NCBI RefSeq assembly: GCF_012927245.1
Contig: NZ_JABBGE010000001.1
Span: 773,513 to 837,512, forward strand
DNA length: 64,000 nt
Direction of reading: 5' to 3'
Source of the DNA: Streptomyces sp. R302
Lineage (GTDB): Bacteria > Actinomycetota > Actinomycetes > Streptomycetales > Streptomycetaceae
The notes beneath the pieces were generated by a model. That model searched no databases and was not told the DNA's origin. It was given only the letters and a program-made list of their open reading frames with translations. Both the position numbers and the translations under genes were made by a program. Positions within the stretch are counted from its first letter, which is position 1; each line of letters opens with the position of its first letter. Of the stretch, positions 25,098 through 34,069 are shown in pieces.

Positions 25098-25955
25098 TCA
25101 GGTCTTCTTGCGGAACTTGGCGACCGCGAGCGGCGCCGTGACGAGGGTGATGGCCAGCGACCAGCCCAGCGTCATCCACACGGAGTGGGCGACCGCGCCG
25201 CCGTTCATGAGGGCGCGGGCGGCGTCCGCGAGGTTCGACAGCGGGTTGTAGTCCGTGAAGGTCTCCAGCCAGCCGGGCATCGTCGCCGTCGGGGCGAAGA
25301 TCGAGGAGCCGAACTGGAGCGGCATCAGGACCATCATCGCCACGCCCTGCACCGCCTGCGCGGTCTTCACGGTCAGACCGATCAGGATGAAGATCCACAT
25401 CAGCGAGGCGCCGAAGACCATCGACAGGCCGATGGCGGCGAACAGGTGGAGCACCGAGGTGTGGATCGTCAGGCCCAGCAGGAAGCTCATGCCGAGCAGG
25501 ATCGCGGTGGCGATCAGCATCCGGCCGATCTCGACGACGATCTTGGCGATGAGGACCGAGGAGCGGGCGATCGGCATCGTCCGGAACCGGTCCATCACCC
25601 CCTTCTTGAAGTCGTCGTTGATGCCCACGCCGACGGCCATGGCGATGTTCATGCCCATCATCGCCATCAGGCCGGGCGCCACGTAGTTCACATAGGCGTC
25701 GTTGTTGCCCTTGCCGGCGATCGCGCCGCCGAAGACGTACACGAAGAGCAGGATGAAGATGATCGGCATGAACACGGCGTCGAACATCGACTCCGGGTCC
25801 TGCTTGATCTGGAGGGCGTTGCGCCGGGCGAGCGCGCCGATGTGGCGGAGGTTGGCCCGCAGGCCGATGCGGCCGTCGTCGCCGGTGCGGACCGGACGGG
25901 CGGGGGCCCGGTCCGGGGTGCCGGCGGGGGACTGGGTGACCGTGGTCGTGCTCAC
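25098..25955 (-). CDS. ABC-2 type permease of a DrrAB-like exporter
   Basis: A 285-aa membrane protein with six helices and the ABC-2 export signature (GVMDRFRTMPIARSSVLIAKI; LGLTIHTSVLHLFAAIGLSM; FGSSIFAPTATMPGWLETF). It forms the channel of a drug or lipid exporter with the ATPase encoded just upstream. The GTG start overlaps the ATPase stop in GTGA, with GAGGAGG 7 nt upstream, so the two proteins are made in a coupled way. Substrate unknown; homologues export anthracyclines or other antibiotics. Confidence 0.9.
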   Translation of the reverse strand: MSTTTVTQSPAGTPDRAPARPVRTGDDGRIGLRANLRHIGALARRNALQIKQDPESMFDAVFMPIIFILLFVYVFGGAIAGKGNNDAYVNYVAPGLMAMMGMNIAMAVGVGINDDFKKGVMDRFRTMPIARSSVLIAKIVVEIGRMLIATAILLGMSFLLGLTIHTSVLHLFAAIGLSMVFGASLMWIFILIGLTVKTAQAVQGVAMMVLMPLQFGSSIFAPTATMPGWLETFTDYNPLSNLADAARALMNGGAVAHSVWMTLGWSLAITLVTAPLAVAKFRKKT

Positions 25956-26944
25956 GCGGCGACCTCCTCGCGGATCGCGTCGGAGTCGGCGGTCCTCTGG
26001 CCGGTGATGGCCAGGAACACCTCGTCCAGACTGGGCAGATGGGTGCCGATGTCGGCGATGCCGAAGCCGCGCGCGCCGAGCAGCGCGACCACGGCCGTCA
26101 GCTGCTGGTCGGTGAGGATCGGCACGTACAGCGCGCCCTCGTCGGGCACCACGGTCGCGCCGGCGACGCCGTCGAGACCGGTCTCGCGGAGCGCGGCCGC
26201 CATCGCGGGCAGCTGCTCCGGGTCGAGCGGGCGGACCTTCAGGGTGCGGCCGCCGACCTTCGCCTTGAGCTCGTCCACCTCGCCCCGGGCGATGACCTTG
26301 CCCCGGTCGACGACGGTCAGCTCGCTCGCGAGCTGCTCCGCCTCCTCCATGTACTGGGTGGTGAGGAGGACGGTGACGCCCTCGGAGACCATCCGCTTCA
26401 CCTCGTCCCACACCTCGTTGCGGGTGCGGGGGTCGAGGCCGGTGGTCGGCTCGTCCAGGTAGAGCACGGCCGGCTGCCCGATCATGGAGGCGGCGAGGTC
26501 GAGGCGGCGCCGCATGCCGCCGGAGTAGTTCATCGCCGGGCGCTTGGCGGCCTCGGTGAGGGAGAAGCGCTCCAGCATCTCGTCGGCGCGGCGGCGGGCG
26601 TCCGCGCGGGACAGGTCGAGCAGCCGCCCGATCATGTACAGGTTCTCGAAGCCGGAGAGCTTCTCGTCGACGGAGGCGTACTGGCCGGTGAGGCCGATGG
26701 TGCGGCGCAGCTGGCGGGGCTGGCGCACCACGTCGTAGCCGGCGACGGTGGCGGTCCCGGCGTCCGGGACGAGGAGGGTGGAGAGGCAGCGGACGAGGGT
26801 GGTCTTCCCGGCGCCGTTGGGCCCGAGGACCCCGAGGACGGTGCCCTCGCGGACCTCCAGATCGACCCCGTCCAGGGCCTTGGTCTCGCCGAAGTGCTTC
26901 ACGAGGCCCCGGACCTCGACGGCGTTGGTCTGTGATCGCGTCAT
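25952..26944 (-). CDS. ABC transporter ATPase, DrrA-like
   Basis: Energises the adjacent ABC-2 permease. Walker A GPNGAGKTTL, signature YSGGMRRRLDLA, Walker B VLYLDEPTTGLDPRTR and the C-terminal DrrA extension (EVFLAITGQRTAD) are all intact. I take the ATG at 26944 (MTRSQTNAVEVRG) as start, preceded by a GAGGGG directly abutting it; an ATG three codons upstream is an equally possible start. The cassette is transcribed away from panB, from which it is separated by a strong terminator and short repeats. Confidence 0.92.
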   Translation of the reverse strand: MTRSQTNAVEVRGLVKHFGETKALDGVDLEVREGTVLGVLGPNGAGKTTLVRCLSTLLVPDAGTATVAGYDVVRQPRQLRRTIGLTGQYASVDEKLSGFENLYMIGRLLDLSRADARRRADEMLERFSLTEAAKRPAMNYSGGMRRRLDLAASMIGQPAVLYLDEPTTGLDPRTRNEVWDEVKRMVSEGVTVLLTTQYMEEAEQLASELTVVDRGKVIARGEVDELKAKVGGRTLKVRPLDPEQLPAMAAALRETGLDGVAGATVVPDEGALYVPILTDQQLTAVVALLGARGFGIADIGTHLPSLDEVFLAITGQRTADSDAIREEVAA

Positions 26945-26967
26945 GCCCCTCATGGAACAGGCCGCCA

Positions 26968-27055
26968 CTGACAGCCCTCCGACAGCCCTCCGACAGCCCT
27001 CCGACAGACGGCCTACAGGCGGCCTGCAGGTGGGCTACAGGCGGTCTGCGGACGG
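26968..27055. repeat. Short tandem repeats (CCCTCCGACAG and GGCCTACAGGC-like)
   Basis: Three 12-bp direct repeats of ACAGCCCTCCG (about 26970-27010) are followed by loosely repeated CTACAGGCGG/CTGCAGGTGG units. They occupy the promoter side of the ABC exporter operon. No function is evident. Confidence 0.55.
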
Positions 27056-27057
27056 GC

Positions 27058-27092
27058 GACAGCCCGCCGATGGGGGAAGTCGGCGGGCTGTC
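27058..27092. terminator. Strong terminator downstream of panB
   Basis: GACAGCCCGCCGA and TCGGCGGGCTGTC form a perfect 13-bp stem around a 9-nt loop. It lies 19 bp beyond the panB stop and ahead of the ABC operon on the same strand, so it should separate the two units. Confidence 0.75.
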
Positions 27093-27110
27093 GGTGGTGC
27101 CGGAGGTGGC

Positions 27111-27974
27111 CTAGTGGAAGGTGTGCTCCTCGGCGGGGAAGGCCCCGCCGGCCACGTCCTCGGCGAAGGCGCGGGCGGCGTCGCCGAGCGTCTCGCGGAG
27201 GTTGGCGTACTGCTTGCTGAAGCGGGGCACCTTGCCGCCGGTGAGCCCGGCCATGTCGGTCCAGACGAGGACCTGGGCGTCGGTGTCGGGGCCCGCGCCG
27301 ATGCCGATGACCGTGATGTCGAGCGAGCGGGTGATCTCGGCGGCCAGCTCGGCCGGGACCAGCTCCAGGACGAGCGCGAAGGCGCCCGCGTCCTGGGCGG
27401 CCTTGGCGTCGCGCAGCAGCCGGTGCGCGGCCTCGTCGGACCGGCCCTGCACCCGGTAGCCCATGGTGTTCACGGACTGCGGGGTGAGGCCCAGGTGCGA
27501 CATGACGGGGATGCCGGCCTGGACCAGCAGCTCGGTCTGCGGCAGCGAGCGCTCGCCGCCCTCCAGCTTCACGGCCTGGACGCCCGCGTCCTTGATCAGC
27601 CGGGTGGCGCTGCGCAGGGCCTGGACGGGCCCTTCCTGGTACGAGCCGAAGGGCAGGTCGCCGACGACGAGGGCGCGCTTGGTGCCCCGGACGACGGCGG
27701 CGGAGAGGAGGGTCATCTCGTCCATCGTGACGGGCACGGTGGTGTCGTAGCCGAGGTGGCAGTTGCCCATGGAGTCGCCGACGAGGATCACCGGGATCCC
27801 GGCCTCGTCGAAGACGGAGGCGGTCATGGCGTCGTAGGCGGTGAGCATGGGCCACTTCTCGCCGCGGGTCTTGGCGGCGGCGATGTCGTGGACGGTGAGA
27901 CGGCGCGAGCCCTTGCCTCCGTACAGCGTCTTCGTGCTGTCGGCGGGCGGTTTCTGGGCAGCCTGAAGCGTCAT
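27111..27974 (-). CDS. panB: 3-methyl-2-oxobutanoate hydroxymethyltransferase
   Basis: Catalyses the first step of pantothenate (CoA) synthesis, transferring a hydroxymethyl group from methylene-tetrahydrofolate to 2-oxoisovalerate. The 287-aa protein has the family blocks MLTAYDAMTASVFDEAGIPV, ILVGDSMGNCHLGYDTTVPV (with the metal-binding aspartate), KLEGG, and PVMSHLGLTPQSVN. The ATG has AAGGAG 9 nt upstream. An N-terminal extension of about 20 residues before YGGKGSRRLTVHDI is usual in actinomycetes. It is alone in its transcript; panC and panD are not in the window. Confidence 0.95.
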   Translation of the reverse strand: MTLQAAQKPPADSTKTLYGGKGSRRLTVHDIAAAKTRGEKWPMLTAYDAMTASVFDEAGIPVILVGDSMGNCHLGYDTTVPVTMDEMTLLSAAVVRGTKRALVVGDLPFGSYQEGPVQALRSATRLIKDAGVQAVKLEGGERSLPQTELLVQAGIPVMSHLGLTPQSVNTMGYRVQGRSDEAAHRLLRDAKAAQDAGAFALVLELVPAELAAEITRSLDITVIGIGAGPDTDAQVLVWTDMAGLTGGKVPRFSKQYANLRETLGDAARAFAEDVAGGAFPAEEHTFH

Positions 27975-28112
27975 GGTGAACGGCTCCTTGTGTCATCTCG
28001 AGGCGCCCTGACGGCGTCCCCGGACCACATCCATGGTGGCACTTCGCCGGGTGGGCGGGGAAGTGGGCCGAAGTGGCGCTGTTCACACTCGACGGCTTCC
28101 CCGGAAACTTTC

Positions 28113-28135
28113 CGATACGAGACGGTCCCGTATCG
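28113..28135. promoter_or_regulatory. 23-bp near-perfect palindrome, operator of the MFS exporter gene
   Basis: Arms CGATACG and CGTATCG flank a centre in which GAC and GTC also pair; only three pairs mismatch. The site ends 9 bp before the -10 box TAAAGT (28145-28150) and therefore covers the promoter of the MFS gene. Typical of TetR-family operators; the TetR protein encoded downstream is a candidate binder. Confidence 0.75.
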
Positions 28136-28156
28136 AAATAGCCCTAAAGTGGTGCC

Positions 28157-29764
28157 ATGCCAGAGCCGTCCCTCTCCCCGCCCCCCGCCCCGTCCCCCGC
28201 CTCCGTGCCCGAGGCCGTGCACCGCCGCCGCTGGGCCGTCCTCGGCGTGCTGATGCTCAGCCTGCTGATTGTCGTCCTCGACAACTCGATCCTGAACGTG
28301 GCGGTCAAGACGATCGCCTCCCCCGACCCGGTCGGACTCGGCGCCACCCAGAGCGAGCTGGAGTGGGCGATCAACTCCTACACGCTCGTCTTCGCCGGCC
28401 TCCTCTTCGCCTCCGGACTCCTCGGCGACCGGCTCGGCCGCAAGAAGTCCCTCCTCTTCGGCCTCGCCGTCTTCGGCCTCGGCTCCGCCCTCGCCGCCTT
28501 CTCCGGCTCGCCGGGCGAGCTGATCGCCCACCGGGCCGTGATGGGCCTCGGCGCGGCCTTCGTCATGCCGGCCACCCTCGCCGTCCTCATGAACGTCTTC
28601 GAGCGCGACGAGCAGCCCAAGGCCATCGGCATCTGGGCCGGCGGCGTCGGCCTCGCCATCGCGATCGGCCCGATCACCGGCGGCGTCCTCCTGGAGCACT
28701 TCTGGTGGGGCTCGATCTTCCTCGTCAACGTGCCGGTGGTGCTCGTGGCCCTGGCCCTCATGGCCTGGCTGGTCCCCGAGTCCAGGGACCCGGCACCCGG
28801 CCGGATCGACCTCGTCGGCGTCCTCCTCTCCGTCCTCGGCCTCGTCCTCCTCGTGTACGGGATCATCCGCGGCGGCGAGCGGGCGTCGTTCACCGAGCCG
28901 GGGGTCCTCGCCCCGGTCCTCGCGGGCCTGGCTGTCCTCACCGCCTTCGTCCTGTACGAGAAGCGCAGCGACCACCCGGCGCTCGACGTCTCCTCCTTCC
29001 GCAAGCCGGTCTTCTCGGCCGCCGTCGCCGCGATCGCCCTGGTCTTCTTCGCCCTCATGGGCGTGACCTTCTTCTCCGCCTTCTACCTCCAGAGCGTCCG
29101 CGGCTACAGCGCGCTCGACTCCGGCCTCCTGCTGCTGCCGCTCGCCCTCGCCCAGATGGTCTTCGCGCCCCGCGCCCGGCTCGCCGTCGCGCGTTTCGGC
29201 GCGCGGACGGTCTGCGCCGCCGGCATGGCCGCCGTCGCCCTCGGCCTCGGCGCCTTCGCCTTCTTCGACGCGGACACCCCGGTGTGGGTGATGGCCCTGG
29301 TCTTCCTGGTGCAGGGCGCGGGCATGGCGCACATCATGCCGCCCGTCACCGTCGCGATCATGCAGTCGCTGCCGCGCGAGAAGGCGGGCTCGGGCTCCGC
29401 GATCAACAACACCTTCCGCCAGGTCGGCGGCGCGCTCGGCGTCGCGGTCCTGGGCTCGGTCCTCTCCGCGGTCTACCGGAGCGAGATCGAACCCCACCTC
29501 GACGGGCTGCCGCCTTCGCTCCGCACCACGGCCGGCGAGTCCCTGGAAGCCACCCTCGCCGTCGCGGACAGACTCCACACCGACGCCCTGACGGCCCCCG
29601 CCCACCAGGCCTTCCTCGACGCGATGCACGTCACCGCTTTCGCCTCGGCGGCGATAGCCGTGATCGGCACGCTGGTAGTGGCCGCCTTCCTCCCGGGCCG
29701 CACCCCGCCCCCACCCACCCCCACCCCCTCGCCCCCGGAACCCGCAGCACCGGCCCACCACTGA
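28157..29764 (+). CDS. MFS drug exporter, EmrB/QacA (DHA2, 14-helix) type
   Basis: A 535-aa exporter with 14 predicted helices. Family blocks include [15 protein letters not shown] (motif D1-like), [15 protein letters not shown] (motif A), [20 protein letters not shown] (motif C) and [20 protein letters not shown]. The ATG lies 6 nt after TAAAGT with no ribosome binding site and is probably a leaderless start. The promoter is covered by a large palindrome. A TetR gene lies downstream on the same strand beyond a 620-bp repeat region. Substrate unknown. Confidence 0.92.
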   Translation: MPEPSLSPPPAPSPASVPEAVHRRRWAVLGVLMLSLLIVVLDNSILNVAVKTIASPDPVGLGATQSELEWAINSYTLVFAGLLFASGLLGDRLGRKKSLLFGLAVFGLGSALAAFSGSPGELIAHRAVMGLGAAFVMPATLAVLMNVFERDEQPKAIGIWAGGVGLAIAIGPITGGVLLEHFWWGSIFLVNVPVVLVALALMAWLVPESRDPAPGRIDLVGVLLSVLGLVLLVYGIIRGGERASFTEPGVLAPVLAGLAVLTAFVLYEKRSDHPALDVSSFRKPVFSAAVAAIALVFFALMGVTFFSAFYLQSVRGYSALDSGLLLLPLALAQMVFAPRARLAVARFGARTVCAAGMAAVALGLGAFAFFDADTPVWVMALVFLVQGAGMAHIMPPVTVAIMQSLPREKAGSGSAINNTFRQVGGALGVAVLGSVLSAVYRSEIEPHLDGLPPSLRTTAGESLEATLAVADRLHTDALTAPAHQAFLDAMHVTAFASAAIAVIGTLVVAAFLPGRTPPPPTPTPSPPEPAAPAHH

Positions 29765-30387
29765 CCCGCCCCCCCGGGCACCCGACCCCGAACCTCCGGC
29801 TCCGGGCCCCGACCCGACCCGAGCCTCCGGCCCCGGCTTTCGCCCGGTCGGGCTGCTGCGGCGGCCCCTCGGGGTGGGTCCCTCGCCCTGTCGGGCGAGA
29901 GCGCCCACTCCTCATGCGGGTGCTCCGGTCCGGCCTGGGTTGGGCCTTCGGTTCCGGTTCGGGCCCCGGCCCCCGGCTTTTGTGGCGGCCCCTCGGGGTG
30001 GCTCCCTCGCCCTGTCGGGCGAGGACGCCCACTCCTCATGCGGGTGCTCCGGCCTCGCCCGGGCCGGGTCTTCGGCCCCGGTTCGGGCCCTGGCCCGGCT
30101 TCCGCCCGGTCGGGCCGCCGCGTCGGGGTTCGGGCCTCCGGCCCGGCCTTCGCCCGGTCGGGCCGCTGCGGCGGCGGCCCATCGGGGCGGGTCCCTCGCC
30201 CTGCTGGGCGAGAGCGCCCTCCACCGACCCGGGCCCTCCGGTCCCGGCCTGTCCGGGCCTTCGGTTCCGGGTTCCGGTTCTGGCCGGCCTCCACCCCGCC
30301 GGGGCGCCGGGGTCGCTCCTCGGGGCGGGGCCCTCGTCCTGCCGGGCGAGAATGGGGGTGGCAGGTTGCCCACGACGACGAGAGGCG
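29765..30387. repeat. Intergenic array with four CTCGCCC...GGGCGAG hairpins
   Basis: Hairpins CTCGCCC-TGTC-GGGCGAG occur at 29882-29899 and 30006-30023, with variants at 30195-30212 and 30333-30350. Each is preceded by CCCCTCGGGG-type sequence and the first two are followed by CGCCCACTCCTCATGCGGGT. The full units are 120-190 bp and share CGGTTCGGGCC blocks. No gene is seen despite open frames in several phases. Confidence 0.7.
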
Positions 30388-30393
30388 GTGCGC

Positions 30394-31476
30394 GTGTCCC
30401 TGGCGGACGGCGAGAACCCCGGAGCTCCGGGCCGCGAGCCCGGCCCGGCCCCCGGGCGGCGGCGCCCGGCGGCGGACGGGACCGGCGCCCCCGGGCCGTA
30501 CGGCGCCCCGGCGTCCGAGCCCCGCGCGGACGCCGACGCGCCGGAGCGCGAGCCGCGCTTGAGCGAGGCCCCGGACCCGGGTGCGGCCCTGGACCCGGGT
30601 GAGGCCCCGGACCCGGGTGAGGCCCTGGACCTGGGTGAGGCCCCGGACTCAGGTGAGGGCCCGGACTCGGGTGAGGGCCCGGACTCGGGTGAGGCCCCGG
30701 ACTCGGGTGAGGCCCCGGACTCGGGTGAGGCCCCGGGCCCGGCCCTGGACCCGCGCCCGGACCCGCTCCCGGCCCCGCACCCGGGCCCGGCCCTGGACCC
30801 GCACCCGCACCCGGACCCGCGCCCGGACCCGCACCCGCACCCAGCCCCAGCCCCGCATCCTGACCCGGACCCCGAGCCGTGCGTCGAGGGTGGCCCCAGG
30901 CGGGGGCGGCCCCGTAGTGAGGCGGCGGAGCGGGCGATCTTCGATGCGGTCATCGCTCTGCTGGAGGGCGGGGTGCCGCTGGGGGACATCTCCATCGAGC
31001 GGATCGCGCGGACCGCGGGGGTCGGGAAGGCGACGATCTACCGCCGCTGGGCCGGCAAGGAGGACCTGCTGGTCGAGCTGATCCGGTCCGTCGAGCCGCC
31101 CGACCCCGAGCTCCCGGGCGTCTCGGTGCGGGACGACCTCGTGATGATGCTGGAGTTCATGCGGCGGCGCGGGCTCGCCAAGCGGAGCTCCGCGCTGCTG
31201 CGGAACATGTTCACGCAGATGCAGGCGTATCCGCGGCTCTGGGACCAGTACCACCGCACCGCGATCGAGCCTCGCCGCCGCCGCGGCATCGAGGTGCTCG
31301 AACGCGGCGTCGCCACCGGCGAGGTGCGGGCCGACCTCGACCTGGACCTGGTCAACGACCTGTTCATCGGGCCGCTCCTGCTCCGTACCGTCCTCCAGCC
31401 GGACGCCGACCTCTCGCCCGACTTCCCCGCGCGCGTCGCGGACGCCATCCTCGACGGGGTCCGGCCGAAGGAGTAG
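30394..31476 (+). CDS. TetR family regulator with a ~165-residue repetitive N-terminal extension
   Basis: The C-terminal ~190 residues are a normal TetR protein: RGRPRSEAAERAIFDAVIAL, HTH SIERIARTAGVGKATIYRRW, then a ligand domain with EVRADLDLDLVNDLFIGPL. In front lies a disordered region with nine 6-residue repeats (EAPDSG / EGPDSG / EAPDPG) encoded by 18-bp units at 30565-30726, then a proline-histidine-aspartate tract (DPHPHPDPRPDPHPHP). The GTG at 30394 is 8 nt after AGAGG; a GTG two codons earlier is possible, and the start could even lie after the repeats, although no ribosome binding site supports that. Likely repressor of the upstream exporter. Confidence 0.8.
   Translation: MSLADGENPGAPGREPGPAPGRRRPAADGTGAPGPYGAPASEPRADADAPEREPRLSEAPDPGAALDPGEAPDPGEALDLGEAPDSGEGPDSGEGPDSGEAPDSGEAPDSGEAPGPALDPRPDPLPAPHPGPALDPHPHPDPRPDPHPHPAPAPHPDPDPEPCVEGGPRRGRPRSEAAERAIFDAVIALLEGGVPLGDISIERIARTAGVGKATIYRRWAGKEDLLVELIRSVEPPDPELPGVSVRDDLVMMLEFMRRRGLAKRSSALLRNMFTQMQAYPRLWDQYHRTAIEPRRRRGIEVLERGVATGEVRADLDLDLVNDLFIGPLLLRTVLQPDADLSPDFPARVADAILDGVRPKE
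30565..30744 (+). repeat. 18-bp coding tandem repeat inside the TetR gene
   Basis: Nine consecutive units of the form GAGGCCCCGGACTCGGGT (30565-30726), with a degenerate tenth. The four central to late units are almost identical, showing recent amplification, and the phase keeps the reading frame. The repeat encodes an acidic, disordered E-A/G-P-D-S/P-G tract. Confidence 0.85.
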
Positions 31477-31689
31477 GCACCACCACTCCGACTCGTACGA
31501 ATGTGCGCGTTCTGTCACAGCCCGCCCGAACCGGCCTCCGGCCGGAACCCCGGTACGCGCCGCGGCCGTCCTTGGGGGAGTGCGCGGGACCCCGTATCGC
31601 CTAGGGTCGAGCCCGGGTCCCGCAGCACGGACGGCACGACGCACGACGGTACGACACGGCACGGCACGGCAAGACGAGCGAGGGCAGCG

Positions 31690-32718
31690 ATGGCGCGGGT
31701 GGACACGACGGGGACGGAGCACGGCGGAACGGGAGGTACCCCTTCCGGGTCCCGCGACCGGTTCCGCTCCGCCCTCGGCCGTCTCCGCCGCGACCCGGGC
31801 ATCTGGCGCCGAGGCATCGTGCTGGCGCTCTGCGCCCTCGTCCTCACGCTCCTGATGGCCTTCCACGCCCAGATCCCCAACCGCGTCGGCAACCTCGGCA
31901 GCCTCACCGAGACCTTCCTGCCCTGGCTCGGCCTCTTCGTGCCGGTCCTGCTCCTCCTCGCCCTGCTCCGCCGCTCCGCCACCGCGCTCCTCGCGCTGCT
32001 GCTCCCCGCGGTCGTCTGGCTCAACCTCTTCGGCGGCCTCGTCGCCGACAAGTCGACCTCCGGCGGCGACCTCACCGTCGCCACCCACAACGTCAACGCC
32101 GACAACCCCGACCCCGCCGGCACCGCCCGCCTGCTCGCCGGCTCCGACGCCGACGTGCTGGCCCTGGAGGAGCTGAAGGCCGACGCGGTGCCGGTCTACG
32201 AGCGGGAGTTGGCGGAGAAGTACCCGTACCACTCCGTCCAGGGCACCGTCGGTCTGTGGAGCCGGCTGCCGCTGCGCGACCCCCGCCCGGTCGACATCCA
32301 CATGGGCTGGACCCGCGCCATGCAGGCCACCGTCGTCGCCCCCCAGGGCGAGCTGCGGGTGTACGTCGCCCACCTGCCGTCCGTGCGGGTCAAGCTGAAC
32401 GCCGGCTTCACCGCCAACCAGCGCGACTCCAGCGCCAACGCCCTCGGCGAGGCCATCGCCAACGACCGCGCCCAGCGCATCGTCCTCCTCGGCGACCTCA
32501 ACGGCACCATGAACGACCGCGCCCTCAACGCCGTCACCTCCCAGCTGCGCTCCACCCAGGGCGCGGCCGGCGACGGCTTCGGCTTCTCCTGGCCGGCCTC
32601 CTTCCCGATGGCCCGCATCGACCAGATCCTGGTCCGGGGCGTCGAGCCGGTCTCCTCCTGGGCCCTGCCGCAGACCGACAGCGACCACCTCCCCCTCGCG
32701 GCCCGCATCGCGTTCTGA
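31690..32718 (+). CDS. Membrane-anchored endonuclease/exonuclease/phosphatase-family protein
   Basis: A 342-aa protein: three N-terminal membrane helices (GIVLALCALVLTLLMAF, FLPWLGLFVPVLLLLALL, ALLALLLPAVVWLNLFGGLV) followed by an extracytoplasmic EEP domain. The domain has the opening THNVNADNPDP, the catalytic LALEELKAD (metal-binding Glu), the VYVAHLPS strand, VLLGDLNGTMNDRAL, and the terminal SDHLPLAARI with the catalytic histidine. EEP proteins hydrolyse phosphodiesters in nucleic acids, lipids or small molecules; the substrate is unknown. The ATG at 31690 has GAGGG 7 nt upstream; a longer frame would extend into the promoter region (TAGGGT near 31602). Confidence 0.85.
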   Translation: MARVDTTGTEHGGTGGTPSGSRDRFRSALGRLRRDPGIWRRGIVLALCALVLTLLMAFHAQIPNRVGNLGSLTETFLPWLGLFVPVLLLLALLRRSATALLALLLPAVVWLNLFGGLVADKSTSGGDLTVATHNVNADNPDPAGTARLLAGSDADVLALEELKADAVPVYERELAEKYPYHSVQGTVGLWSRLPLRDPRPVDIHMGWTRAMQATVVAPQGELRVYVAHLPSVRVKLNAGFTANQRDSSANALGEAIANDRAQRIVLLGDLNGTMNDRALNAVTSQLRSTQGAAGDGFGFSWPASFPMARIDQILVRGVEPVSSWALPQTDSDHLPLAARIAF

Positions 32719-32765
32719 GCCGCCGGAATCCGGGTGTACGGGGACCCCTCCGGGATCTGCGACAA

Positions 32766-32786
32766 TTTGTTTCGTTAGAAAACAAA
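32766..32786. promoter_or_regulatory. AT-rich palindrome upstream of an MFS gene
   Basis: TTTGTTT and AAACAAA flank a 7-nt centre (CGTTAGA). The block is strikingly AT-rich for this genome and lies 30-50 bp before the MFS start, covering the expected promoter. It looks like a MarR- or TetR-type operator; no regulator gene adjoins it. Confidence 0.6.
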
Positions 32787-32815
32787 CCCCTGGATCCGGA
32801 AAGGGTCTCCCACCC

Positions 32816-34069
32816 ATGCCCGTGGCCCTGATAGCCCTGGCCATCTCCGCTTTCGGCATCGGCACCACCGAGTTCGTGATGATGGGCCTGCTGCCCAACG
32901 TCGCCGGCGACCTCGGCACCACCGTCCCCACCGCGGGCCACCTCGTCTCCGCCTACGCCCTCGGCGTCGTCGTCGGCGCCCCGCTGCTCACCGCCCTCGG
33001 CTCCCGCCTCCCGCGCAAGCGGATGCTGCTCCTGCTGATGGCCCTCTTCACCGTCGGCAACCTCGCCTCCGCCCTCGCCCCCGGCTACGGCTGGCTGCTC
33101 GCGGGCCGGGTCCTCGCCGGCCTCCCGCACGGCGCCTTCTTCGGCGTCGGCGCCGTCGTCGCCGCCCGGCTCGTCCGCCCCGACCGGCAGGCCCGCGCGG
33201 TCGCCACCATGTTCCTCGGCCTCACCGTCGCCAACATCCTCGGCGTCCCCGCCGCCACCCTGCTCGGCCAGCACCTCGGCTGGCGCGCCACCTTCGTCGT
33301 CGTCACCGCCATCGGCCTGGCCGCGCTCGCCGCCCTCGCCCGGCTGGTTCCCGACCTCCCCGTCGACGACCGCCAGGGCCTCGGCCGCGAGCTGCGCGCC
33401 CTCGGCCGCCCGCAGGTGCTGCTCGGCCTGCTGACCGCCGTCCTCGGCTTCGCCGGCGTCTTCGCCGTCTACTCCTACCTGGCCTCCATGACCACGGAGG
33501 TGATGGGCTTCGGCGAGTCCACCGTCACGATCGTCCTCGCCCTCTTCGGGATCGGCATGACGGCCGGCGCGCTCGCCGCCGGACCGCTCACCGACCGCGC
33601 CCCGCGCCCCACTCTGTACGGTTCCCTGGCCGCCCTCGCCGTGACCCTGGTCGCCTTCCGCTTCACCGTCCACGTGCCCTGGCTCGCCCTGGTCACCGTG
33701 GTGGTGCTCGGCGCCGTCGGCTTCATGACCACCACCCCGCTCCAGATGCTGGTCATGGAGAAGGCGAAGGACGCCCCGACCCTGGCCTCCGCCTCCAACC
33801 ACTCCGCCTTCAACCTCGCCAACGCGGGCGGCGCCTGGGCGGGCGGCGCCGCCGTCGCCGCGGGCTGGGGCTGGACCTCCCCGGCCCTGGTCGGCGCGGC
33901 CCTCGCCGCCGTCGGCCTCGCCGTCGCCGTGCTCGCCGGCCTCCTCGACCGTACGGGGAGGACGGCGGAGGGGGCCTCGCACGTCGTCGCGCGAAGCCCC
34001 CTCGCCGCCGGAGAGCCGACCGCCCGAGGACCGGTCAGGACGCCGGTGTCTCCCGCCAGCGGTTCGTGA
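32816..34069 (+). CDS. MFS transporter, DHA1 family (Cmx/arabinose-efflux-like)
   Basis: A 417-aa 12-helix exporter. The start MPVALIALAISAFGIGTTEFVMMGLLP is highly typical of the chloramphenicol/AraJ-like DHA1 group. Loop motif ALGSRLPRKRMLLLLM and SASNHSAFNLANAGGAWAGG also fit. The ATG has GGAAAGGG 9-10 nt upstream. The last 35 bp overlap the end of the convergent nadE gene. An AT-rich palindrome precedes it, so a distant regulator probably controls it. Substrate unknown. Confidence 0.9.
   Translation: MPVALIALAISAFGIGTTEFVMMGLLPNVAGDLGTTVPTAGHLVSAYALGVVVGAPLLTALGSRLPRKRMLLLLMALFTVGNLASALAPGYGWLLAGRVLAGLPHGAFFGVGAVVAARLVRPDRQARAVATMFLGLTVANILGVPAATLLGQHLGWRATFVVVTAIGLAALAALARLVPDLPVDDRQGLGRELRALGRPQVLLGLLTAVLGFAGVFAVYSYLASMTTEVMGFGESTVTIVLALFGIGMTAGALAAGPLTDRAPRPTLYGSLAALAVTLVAFRFTVHVPWLALVTVVVLGAVGFMTTTPLQMLVMEKAKDAPTLASASNHSAFNLANAGGAWAGGAAVAAGWGWTSPALVGAALAAVGLAVAVLAGLLDRTGRTAEGASHVVARSPLAAGEPTARGPVRTPVSPASGS

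Noticed and set aside
21161..25141. A 1326-residue plus-strand frame and an 1123-residue minus-strand frame
   Set aside because: Both overlap the SARP-NB-ARC gene and give Arg/Pro-rich or Gly/Glu-rich sequence without motifs.
28033..31476. A single 1147-residue frame covering the repeat region and the TetR gene
   Set aside because: Its first two thirds lie out of frame over the MFS gene and the hairpin repeats; only the part from the GTG at 30394 has a ribosome binding site and a protein family.
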